Below, piece by piece: positions 1-5,783 of a stretch of DNA of 20,142 nt. The stretch covers positions 1 to 20,142 of IMG/VR virus record IMGVR_UViG_3300031364_000091; one strand, given 5' to 3'. The position numbers were made by a program, and so were the translations under genes. The DNA is from a virus. The number at the start of each line of letters is the position of its first letter. Position 1 is the first letter of the stretch. The notes below the pieces were generated by a model. It was not told the DNA's origin. It did not search any database and was given only the letters and a program-made list of their open reading frames with translations.

Positions 1-872
1 CACATGCCCCGGAGCGCACGGGAGTAGTGCAGCAGCACGGTCGGGAAACTGTCCCGCGTCCAGTCCTCGTCGACGAGCGGGGTGGTGGTTCCCTTGATGA
101 ACAACACGTGCCTACCGGGAGACCCAGGCCCGTTCGCCAGCGTGATGACATCGAAGCAGCAGAGCCGCTCGTCGGACTCCTCGTCCTTGGTCCAGATGCC
201 GCTGAAGTCGGACGAGGTCCCGGCCGGTGCATCATCGATGACTGTGGCCAGACCCTCCTCGGTGAACCAGGCGCGCAGCTCGGACCGGCTCGCATCGAAC
301 CGATGGATCAGGGTCTGCGGGCTACCGTAACGGCACTCATCCTGCGGGCAGGCCAGGTCCTCGGGCAGCACGCGTTCGTGCCGCACCCGTCCGAAGTCCT
401 CGTCGGCGCTGACCTTGATCGCGCCCGTGCCGCACGTGAGAGCGTCGAGGGCCACGTACGCGCAGAGCTCGTGGATGTCCGCGTAGGGTTCCTGCCGCGT
501 CGACCAGAGCCCGGCGATGAACCGGTCCGCCTTCTTGCTCTTGCGCTTGACTTTCCAGCTCGCGCCCGAGGTAACGAACTGGACCTTCGGCTGCTGGACT
601 CCCGCAATCTTGGCCAGAGCGGTCGCCACAATGGCGCGCCCCACTGCCCAGCGGAGCTTGGTCTCGTCGTCGATTTGCGGGTCAGCCGCGTTGCCGTACG
701 CGTACGGGCTCAGGCCGTCGAGCTCGCGTAGCTCGTAGCGGCTGACCGCGTCTCGGTACCGCTCGATCCGTTTGCCGTCGCGTTCGAACGTCTTGACGCA
801 GAGGTCCTGGAGCGCGCCCAGCATCTCGGCGTCGTCGTCGAGGTCGTACCAAGGCTTGTTTCGCTCAGCCAC
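1..872 (-). CDS. Phage portal protein (podovirus type), 3' end outside the window
   Basis: The portal forms the dodecameric DNA gate at one capsid vertex and docks terminase during packaging. The visible N-terminal ~290 residues start VAERNKPWYDLDDDAEMLGA. They contain the family pattern of an early helix followed by RWAVGRAIVATALAKIAGVQ, a QPKVQFVTSGASWKVKRKSK block, and LDALTCGTGAIKVSADEDFG followed by RHERVLPEDLACP, as in head-tail connector/portal proteins of podovirus type. The start is GTG at 872, preceded by AGGAGG at good spacing, and overlaps the stop of the upstream gene by 8 bases (GTGGCTGA). The reading frame is open to position 1. Its place directly after the large terminase supports the call. 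Recognition is by sequence pattern, not by a database search. Confidence 0.85.
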   Translation of the reverse strand, partial: MAERNKPWYDLDDDAEMLGALQDLCVKTFERDGKRIERYRDAVSRYELRELDGLSPYAYGNAADPQIDDETKLRWAVGRAIVATALAKIAGVQQPKVQFVTSGASWKVKRKSKKADRFIAGLWSTRQEPYADIHELCAYVALDALTCGTGAIKVSADEDFGRVRHERVLPEDLACPQDECRYGSPQTLIHRFDASRSELRAWFTEEGLATVIDDAPAGTSSDFSGIWTKDEESDERLCCFDVITLANGPGSPGRHVLFIKGTTTPLVDEDWTRDSFPTVLLHYSRALRGM

Positions 873-1185
873 CGGGGACCTCCTCGCGGAAAATGACGCT
901 GGACCATGGGTAATGACGACGGCGGCCGCGCGTGGTGAGCACGAACACGCCGTCGGCGTCTATCCCCTCCACTCGCGCATGGTCGCCCAACGGGGCGAGG
1001 CCGGTGCTGTCCGGGAAGCGGAGCCAGACCTCCCAGTGGGTTGACTCTCGTTCAGGGACTCGCAAATCATCCTGCGGAACTGCCGACACTTGAACGTCAG
1101 CATGATCCCTATGACCAGACACAGGAACAGAACGATCATCTGGTGCCTTTGGTGTCGAGGGCTGAAACTTGCGGCTAGTGCGCAT
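865..1185 (-). CDS. Small conserved-looking protein between terminase and portal
   Basis: A 106-residue protein of unknown function. The N-terminal third is polar and low in complexity. The C-terminal half (from THWEVWLRFPDS to YPWSSVIFREEVPGG) looks like a small beta-rich fold. The ATG at 1185 lies inside the terminase 3' end (11-base overlap) and has GGAG six bases upstream, so I prefer it to longer in-frame extensions within the terminase gene. Its stop overlaps the portal GTG by 8 bases, so the three genes are likely translationally coupled. Its position suggests a packaging or head-assembly accessory role, which is inference only. I recognise no family. Confidence 0.7.
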   Translation of the reverse strand: MRTSRKFQPSTPKAPDDRSVPVSGHRDHADVQVSAVPQDDLRVPERESTHWEVWLRFPDSTGLAPLGDHARVEGIDADGVFVLTTRGRRRHYPWSSVIFREEVPGG

Positions 1186-2653
1186 GGCTACTCCGTCGCT
1201 GGGCAGCCAACTGCCGCAGGTGCTGTTCGCGTTCGCGCTGCTCGAGCCGAGCCGCAAACTCAGGCGTCCCAGGCTTCGGCTCATCGCGGCGAGGGACGTA
1301 CCGGTTCGGCGCGGCAACCGCTCCGTAGCGCATGGCGTCGAGCAGGTCGTGCCTGTAGCGGTCGTCGTGGTTCGTGCGCTTGTCGTTCCAGGTGACGGTC
1401 CGCAGCTGCCCGATCGTCTCCTGACACCGCTCAGTCGAGATCTTCAGCCGACCGCTTGTGAGCAGGCCGTCGACCCAACAGATCTGCCCCTCGGCGTTCA
1501 GTTTGTTCGCCGGCTCGACGCAGAGGCCATGCTCGTCGGACCAGTGCTGGACGAAAGCCTTACCGAGCCCGCCCGAGTCGGCCGTGATAAGCACCGGGCG
1601 ATACCGCGCATGCCATCCGAGCAGATGGGCCGCCGCCGCTTCGGGGCCGAGGCCCGCCCGCGCGAACTCGTCGTCGACGTAGATCTCGGGGAGCCCCTCC
1701 TGCCAGCGCTCGAGCACCATGGCAAACTGGGCCACGACGCCCGGGTCAGCGCTGATCAAACACTTCCACGTGCCCATGTCGCGATCGAGCTTGCCCCACA
1801 GAGCATTGCGCCCGGAGTCGTAGTGGTAGCAGAGAGCGGTCGGGTCATCGCACCAAAGCCCGAGATACTCGCGCTGGAACTGCGGGGTTTCCCAGGTCCA
1901 ACCGTTGTCGTCAAGCACCTTGCGGAAGTACTGGTCAGCGGGCGTGCGCAGGAAGGGGTTGTCGCGTGCGTCCCAGTGGTGGACGTGCCACTTCTTCTGC
2001 CCGTCTCCGGTTGAGACGCCGTACAGGTAGCCGCTCATGACCGCGCCCGGGCTCGACGCCAGCGCCATTTCACCGTCGAAGTCCATGAGCGCCGGTTGGA
2101 CGCCCTCAACCACCAGCTCCTCCAGGTAGTCCACGAGGGCCATGGCCTCGTCGCCGCACCAGGCAACGAGCGGGGAACCACGGATAACGCGGATGTTCAG
2201 CCGGTTCGGGCAGCCATGGATCCAGGTCCTATGTCCGTTCGGCCAGCGCAGGTACAGCAGCCCGTCGCGTCGTTCCCAGCGAAGCGGCAGCCCAGCATCC
2301 TGAGCGATGAGCACGGCGGGCTCCAGGATCTCTCGCGCGCGGCCCATCGTCACCGCCGTGTAGGCCGACAGCCCGTGCGGGTACTGTGCGCCGACTCGTG
2401 CGAACCGACCGAGGATCCCCAGGCTCTTGCCGCCGCGCCGTCCAGAGATGGCCACGGCCGGCCCCCGGTCGAGCGCAAACGCTTTCTGCTTCGGGTGCAT
2501 GCGGTCGACGAACCGGGTCATTGCGTAGGACGCCCGGTTCTCTCGCTCCCACTGCAGCACCCAGGGCTGGGCAAGCAGGCGCTTCTGGGCCGGGGTCAGC
2601 ATGACGATCGCCAGGATGAGTCCAGCGAGGAAGCCGCGCGCAAAGTCATTCAC
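1175..2653 (-). CDS. terL: Terminase large subunit (TerL)
   Basis: The motor ATPase and nuclease that pumps phage DNA into the prohead and cuts the concatemer. With the GTG start at 2653, a Walker A motif SGRRGGKS lies at about residues 70-77 and a Walker B motif VAWCGDEA at about 163-170. The C-terminal RNase H-like nuclease domain has its acidic positions in ISADPG, ITADSGG and RHDLLDAMRYG. The length (492 residues) is normal for TerL. GTG 2653 overlaps the previous stop (GTGAATGA). An in-frame ATG at 2683 and an ATG at 2602 (MLTPAQKRLL) are alternatives; the ATG at 2602 would remove an odd hydrophobic N-terminal stretch, FLAGLILAIV. Flanked by a TerS-like gene and the portal gene. Confidence 0.93.
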   Translation of the reverse strand: MNDFARGFLAGLILAIVMLTPAQKRLLAQPWVLQWERENRASYAMTRFVDRMHPKQKAFALDRGPAVAISGRRGGKSLGILGRFARVGAQYPHGLSAYTAVTMGRAREILEPAVLIAQDAGLPLRWERRDGLLYLRWPNGHRTWIHGCPNRLNIRVIRGSPLVAWCGDEAMALVDYLEELVVEGVQPALMDFDGEMALASSPGAVMSGYLYGVSTGDGQKKWHVHHWDARDNPFLRTPADQYFRKVLDDNGWTWETPQFQREYLGLWCDDPTALCYHYDSGRNALWGKLDRDMGTWKCLISADPGVVAQFAMVLERWQEGLPEIYVDDEFARAGLGPEAAAAHLLGWHARYRPVLITADSGGLGKAFVQHWSDEHGLCVEPANKLNAEGQICWVDGLLTSGRLKISTERCQETIGQLRTVTWNDKRTNHDDRYRHDLLDAMRYGAVAAPNRYVPRRDEPKPGTPEFAARLEQREREQHLRQLAAQRRSSHAH

Positions 2654-2717
2654 GGCCAGCCCCCAAGTCGCGCAGGAAGCCATCGGGGTCGGTCAGGATC
2701 GAGCTCACGGCGATCAT
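2646..2717 (-). CDS. Tiny ORF between terS-like and terL
   Basis: A possible 23-residue peptide, MIAVSSILTDPDGFLRDLG followed by AGRE, that fills the only gap between the TerS-like gene and terL. The ATG at 2717 sits 1 base after the TerS stop, with GGAGAAGG upstream, and its TGA overlaps the terL GTG. The same frame stays open upstream, so ATG 2783 would give 45 residues with a very basic helix overlapping the TerS C-terminus, but that start has no good SD. It may act mainly as a translational coupler. No family recognised. Confidence 0.4.
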   Translation of the reverse strand: MIAVSSILTDPDGFLRDLGAGRE

Positions 2718-2718
2718 C

Positions 2719-3369
2719 TCAGCCCTTCTCCGTTCGAGCTTGCTCCGGTTCACGTGCTCCAGACGGAGCGCGTTGTGCTTCATCGCCCGACGGATCGCCC
2801 GACGGTCCCAGCGCTTGCTTCGAGCCGGCTCCGCAACTCTCCGTCCCATCAGGCTGCCCATCCTTCGGACAGTACTGCGCGGCCAGCATCTTGAGCACCT
2901 CCTCGGGCGGGATCCGTGCGAGCTCGGTCCCCTCGGAGTGATGCCCGAGCAGCAAGCCGTGGTAGCCCTGCAAGTCCCGATGACACCGGGCCGCAAGCTC
3001 CTCGTGCCGCGTCGCGAGAAATTCGACCTTCCAGAGCAGCTTTATGTTGTTGGCCTTCAGCAGCGCATCCGCTCTCGCGCGAAACATCTTCGCCCGGTCG
3101 AGGTGGCGGTACATCGCGCTCGCCAGCTCCTGCTCGTGCTCGCGGACCGTGTTCAGCAGCCAGCCCTTGGTCGTCTCGTCTTCCGCGATCTCGCACTGGA
3201 CAGCCGCGCGGGCCGCTATCACGCACCGGCCGAACTCCGCCGTCGAGTCGCAATCCCCCGTAGCCTTCCAGTGCTCGCGTAGCTGCCTCTGTACAGTGAC
3301 CGTCCAGCGACCGGATCGCATCAGTCGTGCGATGGTCGAGACGCGTGCTTGACGGCGCTCGTCCCTCAC
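2719..3369 (-). CDS. Putative terminase small subunit (DNA-recognition)
   Basis: A 216-residue protein directly upstream of terL. Residues about 10-37 (VSTIARLMRSGRWTVTVQRQ and following) look like a helix-turn-helix segment of the kind small terminases use to bind the pac or cos site. The middle is helical (about 60-150), as in TerS oligomerisation domains, and the C-terminal ~45 residues are a polar, probably disordered tail. The start is GTG at 3369, overlapping the preceding TGA in a GTGA junction. The call rests on position, size and the HTH-like N-terminus. A sequence family match was not made, and another DNA-binding role is possible. Confidence 0.5.
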   Translation of the reverse strand: MRDERRQARVSTIARLMRSGRWTVTVQRQLREHWKATGDCDSTAEFGRCVIAARAAVQCEIAEDETTKGWLLNTVREHEQELASAMYRHLDRAKMFRARADALLKANNIKLLWKVEFLATRHEELAARCHRDLQGYHGLLLGHHSEGTELARIPPEEVLKMLAAQYCPKDGQPDGTESCGAGSKQALGPSGDPSGDEAQRAPSGAREPEQARTEKG

Positions 3370-3458
3370 CTACCACGGCCGCCCTTTTTGCCCCCGCGCG
3401 ACCCCTTGCCGGAACCCCGTCCGCCTCGACCGCCGCGTCCCTTGCCGTTGCTGCACAT
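3366..3458 (-). CDS. RGG/glycine-arginine-rich micropeptide
   Basis: A 30-residue peptide, MCSNGKGRGGRGGRGSGKGS followed by RGGKKGGRGR. It has GGAG eight bases before the ATG and a TGA that forms a GTGA overlap with the TerS-like gene. Composition is almost only Gly, Arg, Lys and Ser, with three RGG triplets and a net charge of about +12. Such RGG-box peptides usually bind nucleic acid, but no function is established here. The SD and the exact 4-base overlap argue that it is translated. Confidence 0.55.
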   Translation of the reverse strand: MCSNGKGRGGRGGRGSGKGSRGGKKGGRGR

Positions 3459-3554
3459 GGTGTTCGCTCCGGGTTGGTGGCCGGCCGGGTCGGAGCTCTT
3501 GGCCCTCTCGTGACCAGGCCGACTACTCTCCCAGGATGACACGACGTAGACCGG

Positions 3555-3579
3555 CGGTCCAGACCAAAAGTCTAGACCG
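3555..3579. other. Hairpin at the end of the 191-aa gene
   Basis: Ten-base arms CGGTCCAGAC and GTCTAGACCG pair with one mismatch around a CAAAA loop. On the minus strand the hairpin spans the TAG stop (3572-3574) of the 191-aa gene. No U-run follows, so it is not a standard intrinsic terminator. It could slow read-through, protect an RNA 3' end, or be a protein site. The 113 bases between this stop and the RGG peptide hold nothing else I can support. Confidence 0.4.
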
Positions 3580-4147
3580 GTGTACGAGACTCTGGCTCGT
3601 GGCTGGGTCCTGGCGTGGCCTGCTCCTTCAAGGGTTCCTCGCGAAGAATGCGCCAGCCCTTCCGGGAACACTCTTGCTTGGCCAGGTCGTACTGGAGCAA
3701 GGTCCCGCTCCCTGTCCTCAGCGTCTTCTCTTGGAATCCTTCTAGAGTCCGGATCCTCCATGCCCGCGATCCGCTCTGTTCAAGCCACACCTCCAGTGGG
3801 TCGTTCAGGACCCGGAAGCGAAGCGAACGCATATTGTCCAGGGCGTTCGTTAGGTCAGTGCCGAACCAGTGGACGCGCCCCGAACTGTCGTAGGCCTTCC
3901 AGGATCCGTCATCCCACCGGATCGAGCAGGTGCCCTCGGACTGTTCCGGCTCGGGTGCCGGCTCCTTCTGCCGTTCGGCCCAGTCGTTGAGCAGCAGGCA
4001 AATTATGAATTCGCCGTACTCCGTCAGGCTGGGCTTCGCGCCGTCCTCCAGACGCAGCAGGACCTCATCGCGATCGGTGTCTACCAGTGCCCACTGCTGG
4101 ATCCCGCTGCTGAGTGCAGGGATCCTCTTCCAGTTGAATCTGCTCAT
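3572..4147 (-). CDS. Hypothetical protein, 191 aa
   Basis: A 191-residue protein with a well-placed AGGAG before its ATG (4147), which overlaps the stop of the Lar-like gene by 4 bases (ATGA). Residues 1-60 and 75-165 look like two small alpha/beta segments; the second contains CSIRWDDGSWKAYDSSGRVH. They are separated by a Glu/Pro linker (about 62-72), and the protein ends in a polar tail. There is no signal peptide or TM segment. I do not recognise a family. The gene is the last before a 113-base gap that leads into the packaging genes. Confidence 0.75.
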   Translation of the reverse strand: MSRFNWKRIPALSSGIQQWALVDTDRDEVLLRLEDGAKPSLTEYGEFIICLLLNDWAERQKEPAPEPEQSEGTCSIRWDDGSWKAYDSSGRVHWFGTDLTNALDNMRSLRFRVLNDPLEVWLEQSGSRAWRIRTLEGFQEKTLRTGSGTLLQYDLAKQECSRKGWRILREEPLKEQATPGPSHEPESRTPV

Positions 4148-4449
4148 GTTGAACTCCTGTAGTTCCAGGCCAAAGCAGCTTCGACCTTAGTCGCTCTGCG
4201 CGGCCCAAGGATGTTGCACGATCGACCGGAGCATTCGACGACCCCGTCTGGAACGTCAGGAATGAACCGCGCCGGTCCTCCGCAGAACGGGCACGGCAAC
4301 AACTCTGGCGGCTCGGGGTCCGGGAGTTCGCCGGTCATCTCGACCCAAGCACCACCCCAGACAGATGGCCCTTCCGGTGGGACAGGTCTCACCTCACCGT
4401 ACTTCCCGTCGTCGCGTACGAACACCCACAACTTCACTGCCTTTGCCAT
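4144..4449 (-). CDS. Lar-like (restriction alleviation) zinc-ribbon protein
   Basis: A 101-residue protein whose C-terminal half follows the Lar_restr_allev pattern: LLPCPFCGGPARF (Cys53, Cys56), then VVECSGRSC (Cys73, Cys78), then ALAWN. In that family a CPFCGG ribbon and a terminal W-N are the hallmarks. Some members, such as Rac prophage Lar, counter host type I restriction; for most phage copies the role is unproven. The N-terminal 45 residues are unlike the short N-terminus of typical Lar and include KLWVFVRDDGKYGEVR. Start ATG 4449 has AGG upstream and overlaps the preceding gene by 16 bases. Confidence 0.65.
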   Translation of the reverse strand: MAKAVKLWVFVRDDGKYGEVRPVPPEGPSVWGGAWVEMTGELPDPEPPELLPCPFCGGPARFIPDVPDGVVECSGRSCNILGPRRATKVEAALAWNYRSST

Positions 4450-4637
4450 CGTTTCGCCTGCTTTCTGCGACATGCAAGCCTGCTGCCTACATCGTCGCCC
4501 TTTTCCTGATTCGTCACGTGCCAGCGACCACAGTCCCGGCACAGGTAGGGCCGGATGCGGAAACCGGCCTTTGCGTGAGCAGCCCTCGCCGCGTGTGCCG
4601 ACTCGTAGGCCCGCTTGAAGCAGGTCACTGCCGGCAC
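4434..4637 (-). CDS. Small phage zinc-ribbon-like protein (CxxCGxWHVT)
   Basis: A 67-residue protein starting at GTG 4637, inside the end of the upstream gene. It has the layout of a common phage protein: a basic helix KRAYESAHAARAAHAKAG, then YLCRDCGRWHVTNQEKG, where the CxxCG knuckle and His probably bind zinc. The C-terminus is basic (RRKQAKRW). Function in the family is unknown. It overlaps its neighbours by 13 and 16 bases. Confidence 0.7.
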   Translation of the reverse strand: MPAVTCFKRAYESAHAARAAHAKAGFRIRPYLCRDCGRWHVTNQEKGDDVGSRLACRRKQAKRWQRQ

Positions 4638-4834
4638 CCGTTGCCGTCGTCACACCCGGCATCAAACCACATCCGCAACCACTCCATGTCGATGACACCC
4701 AGCTCGCCGCAAATGAACTCCCCGGTGTCCTTCAGCTGCCAGATAGCATCACGCTTCAGCCACCGACAGAACACCACGCGAGGCCAAAACCAGAGCGTTC
4801 GAGGGGGCCCCACACGCTCAATCACCGAGCACAT
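4625..4834 (-). CDS. Hypothetical protein, Trp-rich, 69 aa
   Basis: A 69-residue protein, rich in Trp (six) and hydrophobic residues, with a C-terminal DAGCDDGNGCRQ. The ATG at 4834 has GAGG just upstream. A GTG at 4852 in the same frame (6 residues longer) is the alternative. Both starts overlap the upstream zinc-ribbon gene, by 13 or 31 bases. No family recognised. Coding is supported mainly by its fit in the overlap chain. Confidence 0.55.
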   Translation of the reverse strand: MCSVIERVGPPRTLWFWPRVVFCRWLKRDAIWQLKDTGEFICGELGVIDMEWLRMWFDAGCDDGNGCRQ

Positions 4835-5025
4835 CCTTCCCTCGAACCACACTTCCGCAGCCCGTCCTTGTGCCTCGCCCGTCGCTCACGGAAGTACTTG
4901 GCGACGCAGGGCTTGCACCAGCAATGGAGCCCGTCCTTGTTCCTGGACGCCTCCGGATCCCGCGGTGAGAAGTCCGATCGCGGTTTCATCTGCCCGCACC
5001 GGACGCAAAGCCTGGTCTCGGTCAC
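4822..5025 (-). CDS. Small four-Cys zinc-binding protein
   Basis: A 67-residue protein. CVRCGQMKPRSDFSPR, then LHCWCKPCVAKYFRERRARH, gives two CxxC knuckles about 25 residues apart with a K/R-rich tail. This is the pattern of the zinc-binding N-terminus found in phage HNH and endonuclease-VII-like proteins, but no catalytic HNH motif follows. It may therefore be a stand-alone DNA-binding ribbon. Start GTG 5025 shares GTGA with the stop of the lipoprotein gene. Confidence 0.7.
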   Translation of the reverse strand: MTETRLCVRCGQMKPRSDFSPRDPEASRNKDGLHCWCKPCVAKYFRERRARHKDGLRKCGSREGCAR

Positions 5026-5573
5026 TTGGCACCCGCCTTCCGCTTCGCCGCGGCAACGTCGTTGTCGCTCACCTGCATGGCCGCCGAACGCCAGCACATC
5101 GCGTCGGCCGGGTCGTCTGACTTGGGGAGTCCGCACACTCGGCCGACCAAGTAGAGGCTCTGCTGGTACCAGTTCTGCGCCGACACCAAGTCTGTCGCTA
5201 TCTCGATCCGGCCGTCCGGTGAGTAGTGAATAGCGTAGTCGTCGCACAGGCTGACCTCGATCCGCTCCGGGCAGCACGCGCCGTCGGTCCGCACGCACCA
5301 GGCCAGCCGCGCCCGCTCCGTCAGCTCTCGGTCATAGTCGGTCAGGGGACCGTGCTTCTCACCCATACCTACCATGTCCCCAAGAGCCTCGTAGTTGGGC
5401 GAGCAGCCGGACACGAGCCAGAGCAGTGTGAATAGGCCGACTATCCAGGCAGCGACGAGCAGGTACAGCCGAGCAACCTGACACCCTGGAACCACGCGCG
5501 CGCGAGTCGGTGGGCCGGTTATCTCGCCCGTCTGCCTATCGACTGGTGACAGTGGTTTTCCCGATGTTTTCAC
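5022..5573 (-). CDS. Putative lipoprotein / membrane-anchored protein
   Basis: A 183-residue protein starting at GTG 5573, with GAGGTG upstream. After a 34-residue polar N-terminus comes a hydrophobic segment (LYLLVAAWIVGLFTLLWL, about 36-53) that ends in VSGC, a good lipobox with Cys57 as the possible lipidated residue. The rest is soluble, with six further Cys (for example TDGACCPERIEVSLCDDYA) that could form disulfides outside the membrane. The polar N-region is long for a type II signal peptide, so a plain TM anchor is the alternative. Its role could be superinfection exclusion or lysis control; both are inference. First gene after the long hairpin. Confidence 0.7.
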   Translation of the reverse strand: MKTSGKPLSPVDRQTGEITGPPTRARVVPGCQVARLYLLVAAWIVGLFTLLWLVSGCSPNYEALGDMVGMGEKHGPLTDYDRELTERARLAWCVRTDGACCPERIEVSLCDDYAIHYSPDGRIEIATDLVSAQNWYQQSLYLVGRVCGLPKSDDPADAMCWRSAAMQVSDNDVAAAKRKAGAK

Positions 5574-5676
5574 GATGGCACCTCACTTTTCCAGCATGAA
5601 TACAGGCACAAATCTCAGTGGTTACAGCCTTTCCGGCCCATGTCCCAGCAGTGGCACCACTCGCCACAGGGAGGTT

Positions 5677-5741
5677 GGAGTGAGTGGTGAGTGGAGTCCC
5701 CCCCCTGTAAGGGGGGGACGATCCACTCGCCATCACACTCC
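5677..5741. other. Long imperfect hairpin with a 9-bp G/C core
   Basis: The core GTCCCCCCC / GGGGGGGAC pairs perfectly around a CTGTAA loop. Pairing continues outward: GAGTGGA with TCCACTC (two-base bulge), TGG with CCA, then GGAGTG with CACTCC at the ends. The whole fold is about 65 nt. It lies 43-107 bases past the helicase stop and about 105 bases before the lipoprotein GTG, in the 210-base gap between them. No U-run follows on either strand. Candidates are a rho-independent-like pause, an RNA processing or stability element, or a leader structure. Confidence 0.6.
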
Positions 5742-5783
5742 GGCGCGAACCGGTTAGGGGACCGACCCGATCGAGCTCACCAC

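Noticed and set aside
27-731. 234-codon plus-strand ORF opposite the portal gene
   Set aside because: The minus strand carries a clear portal sequence with an SD; the plus ORF has no recognisable domain.
1169-2014. Long plus-strand ORF opposite terL (281 codons), and a similar one at 2096-2941
   Set aside because: Antisense shadows of the terminase and TerS-like genes in high-GC DNA; compositions are Pro/Arg/Ala-biased and no motifs appear.
3555-3579. Intrinsic terminator after the 191-aa gene
   Set aside because: The hairpin has a mismatch and no U-run, and it includes the stop codon; kept only as a hairpin.
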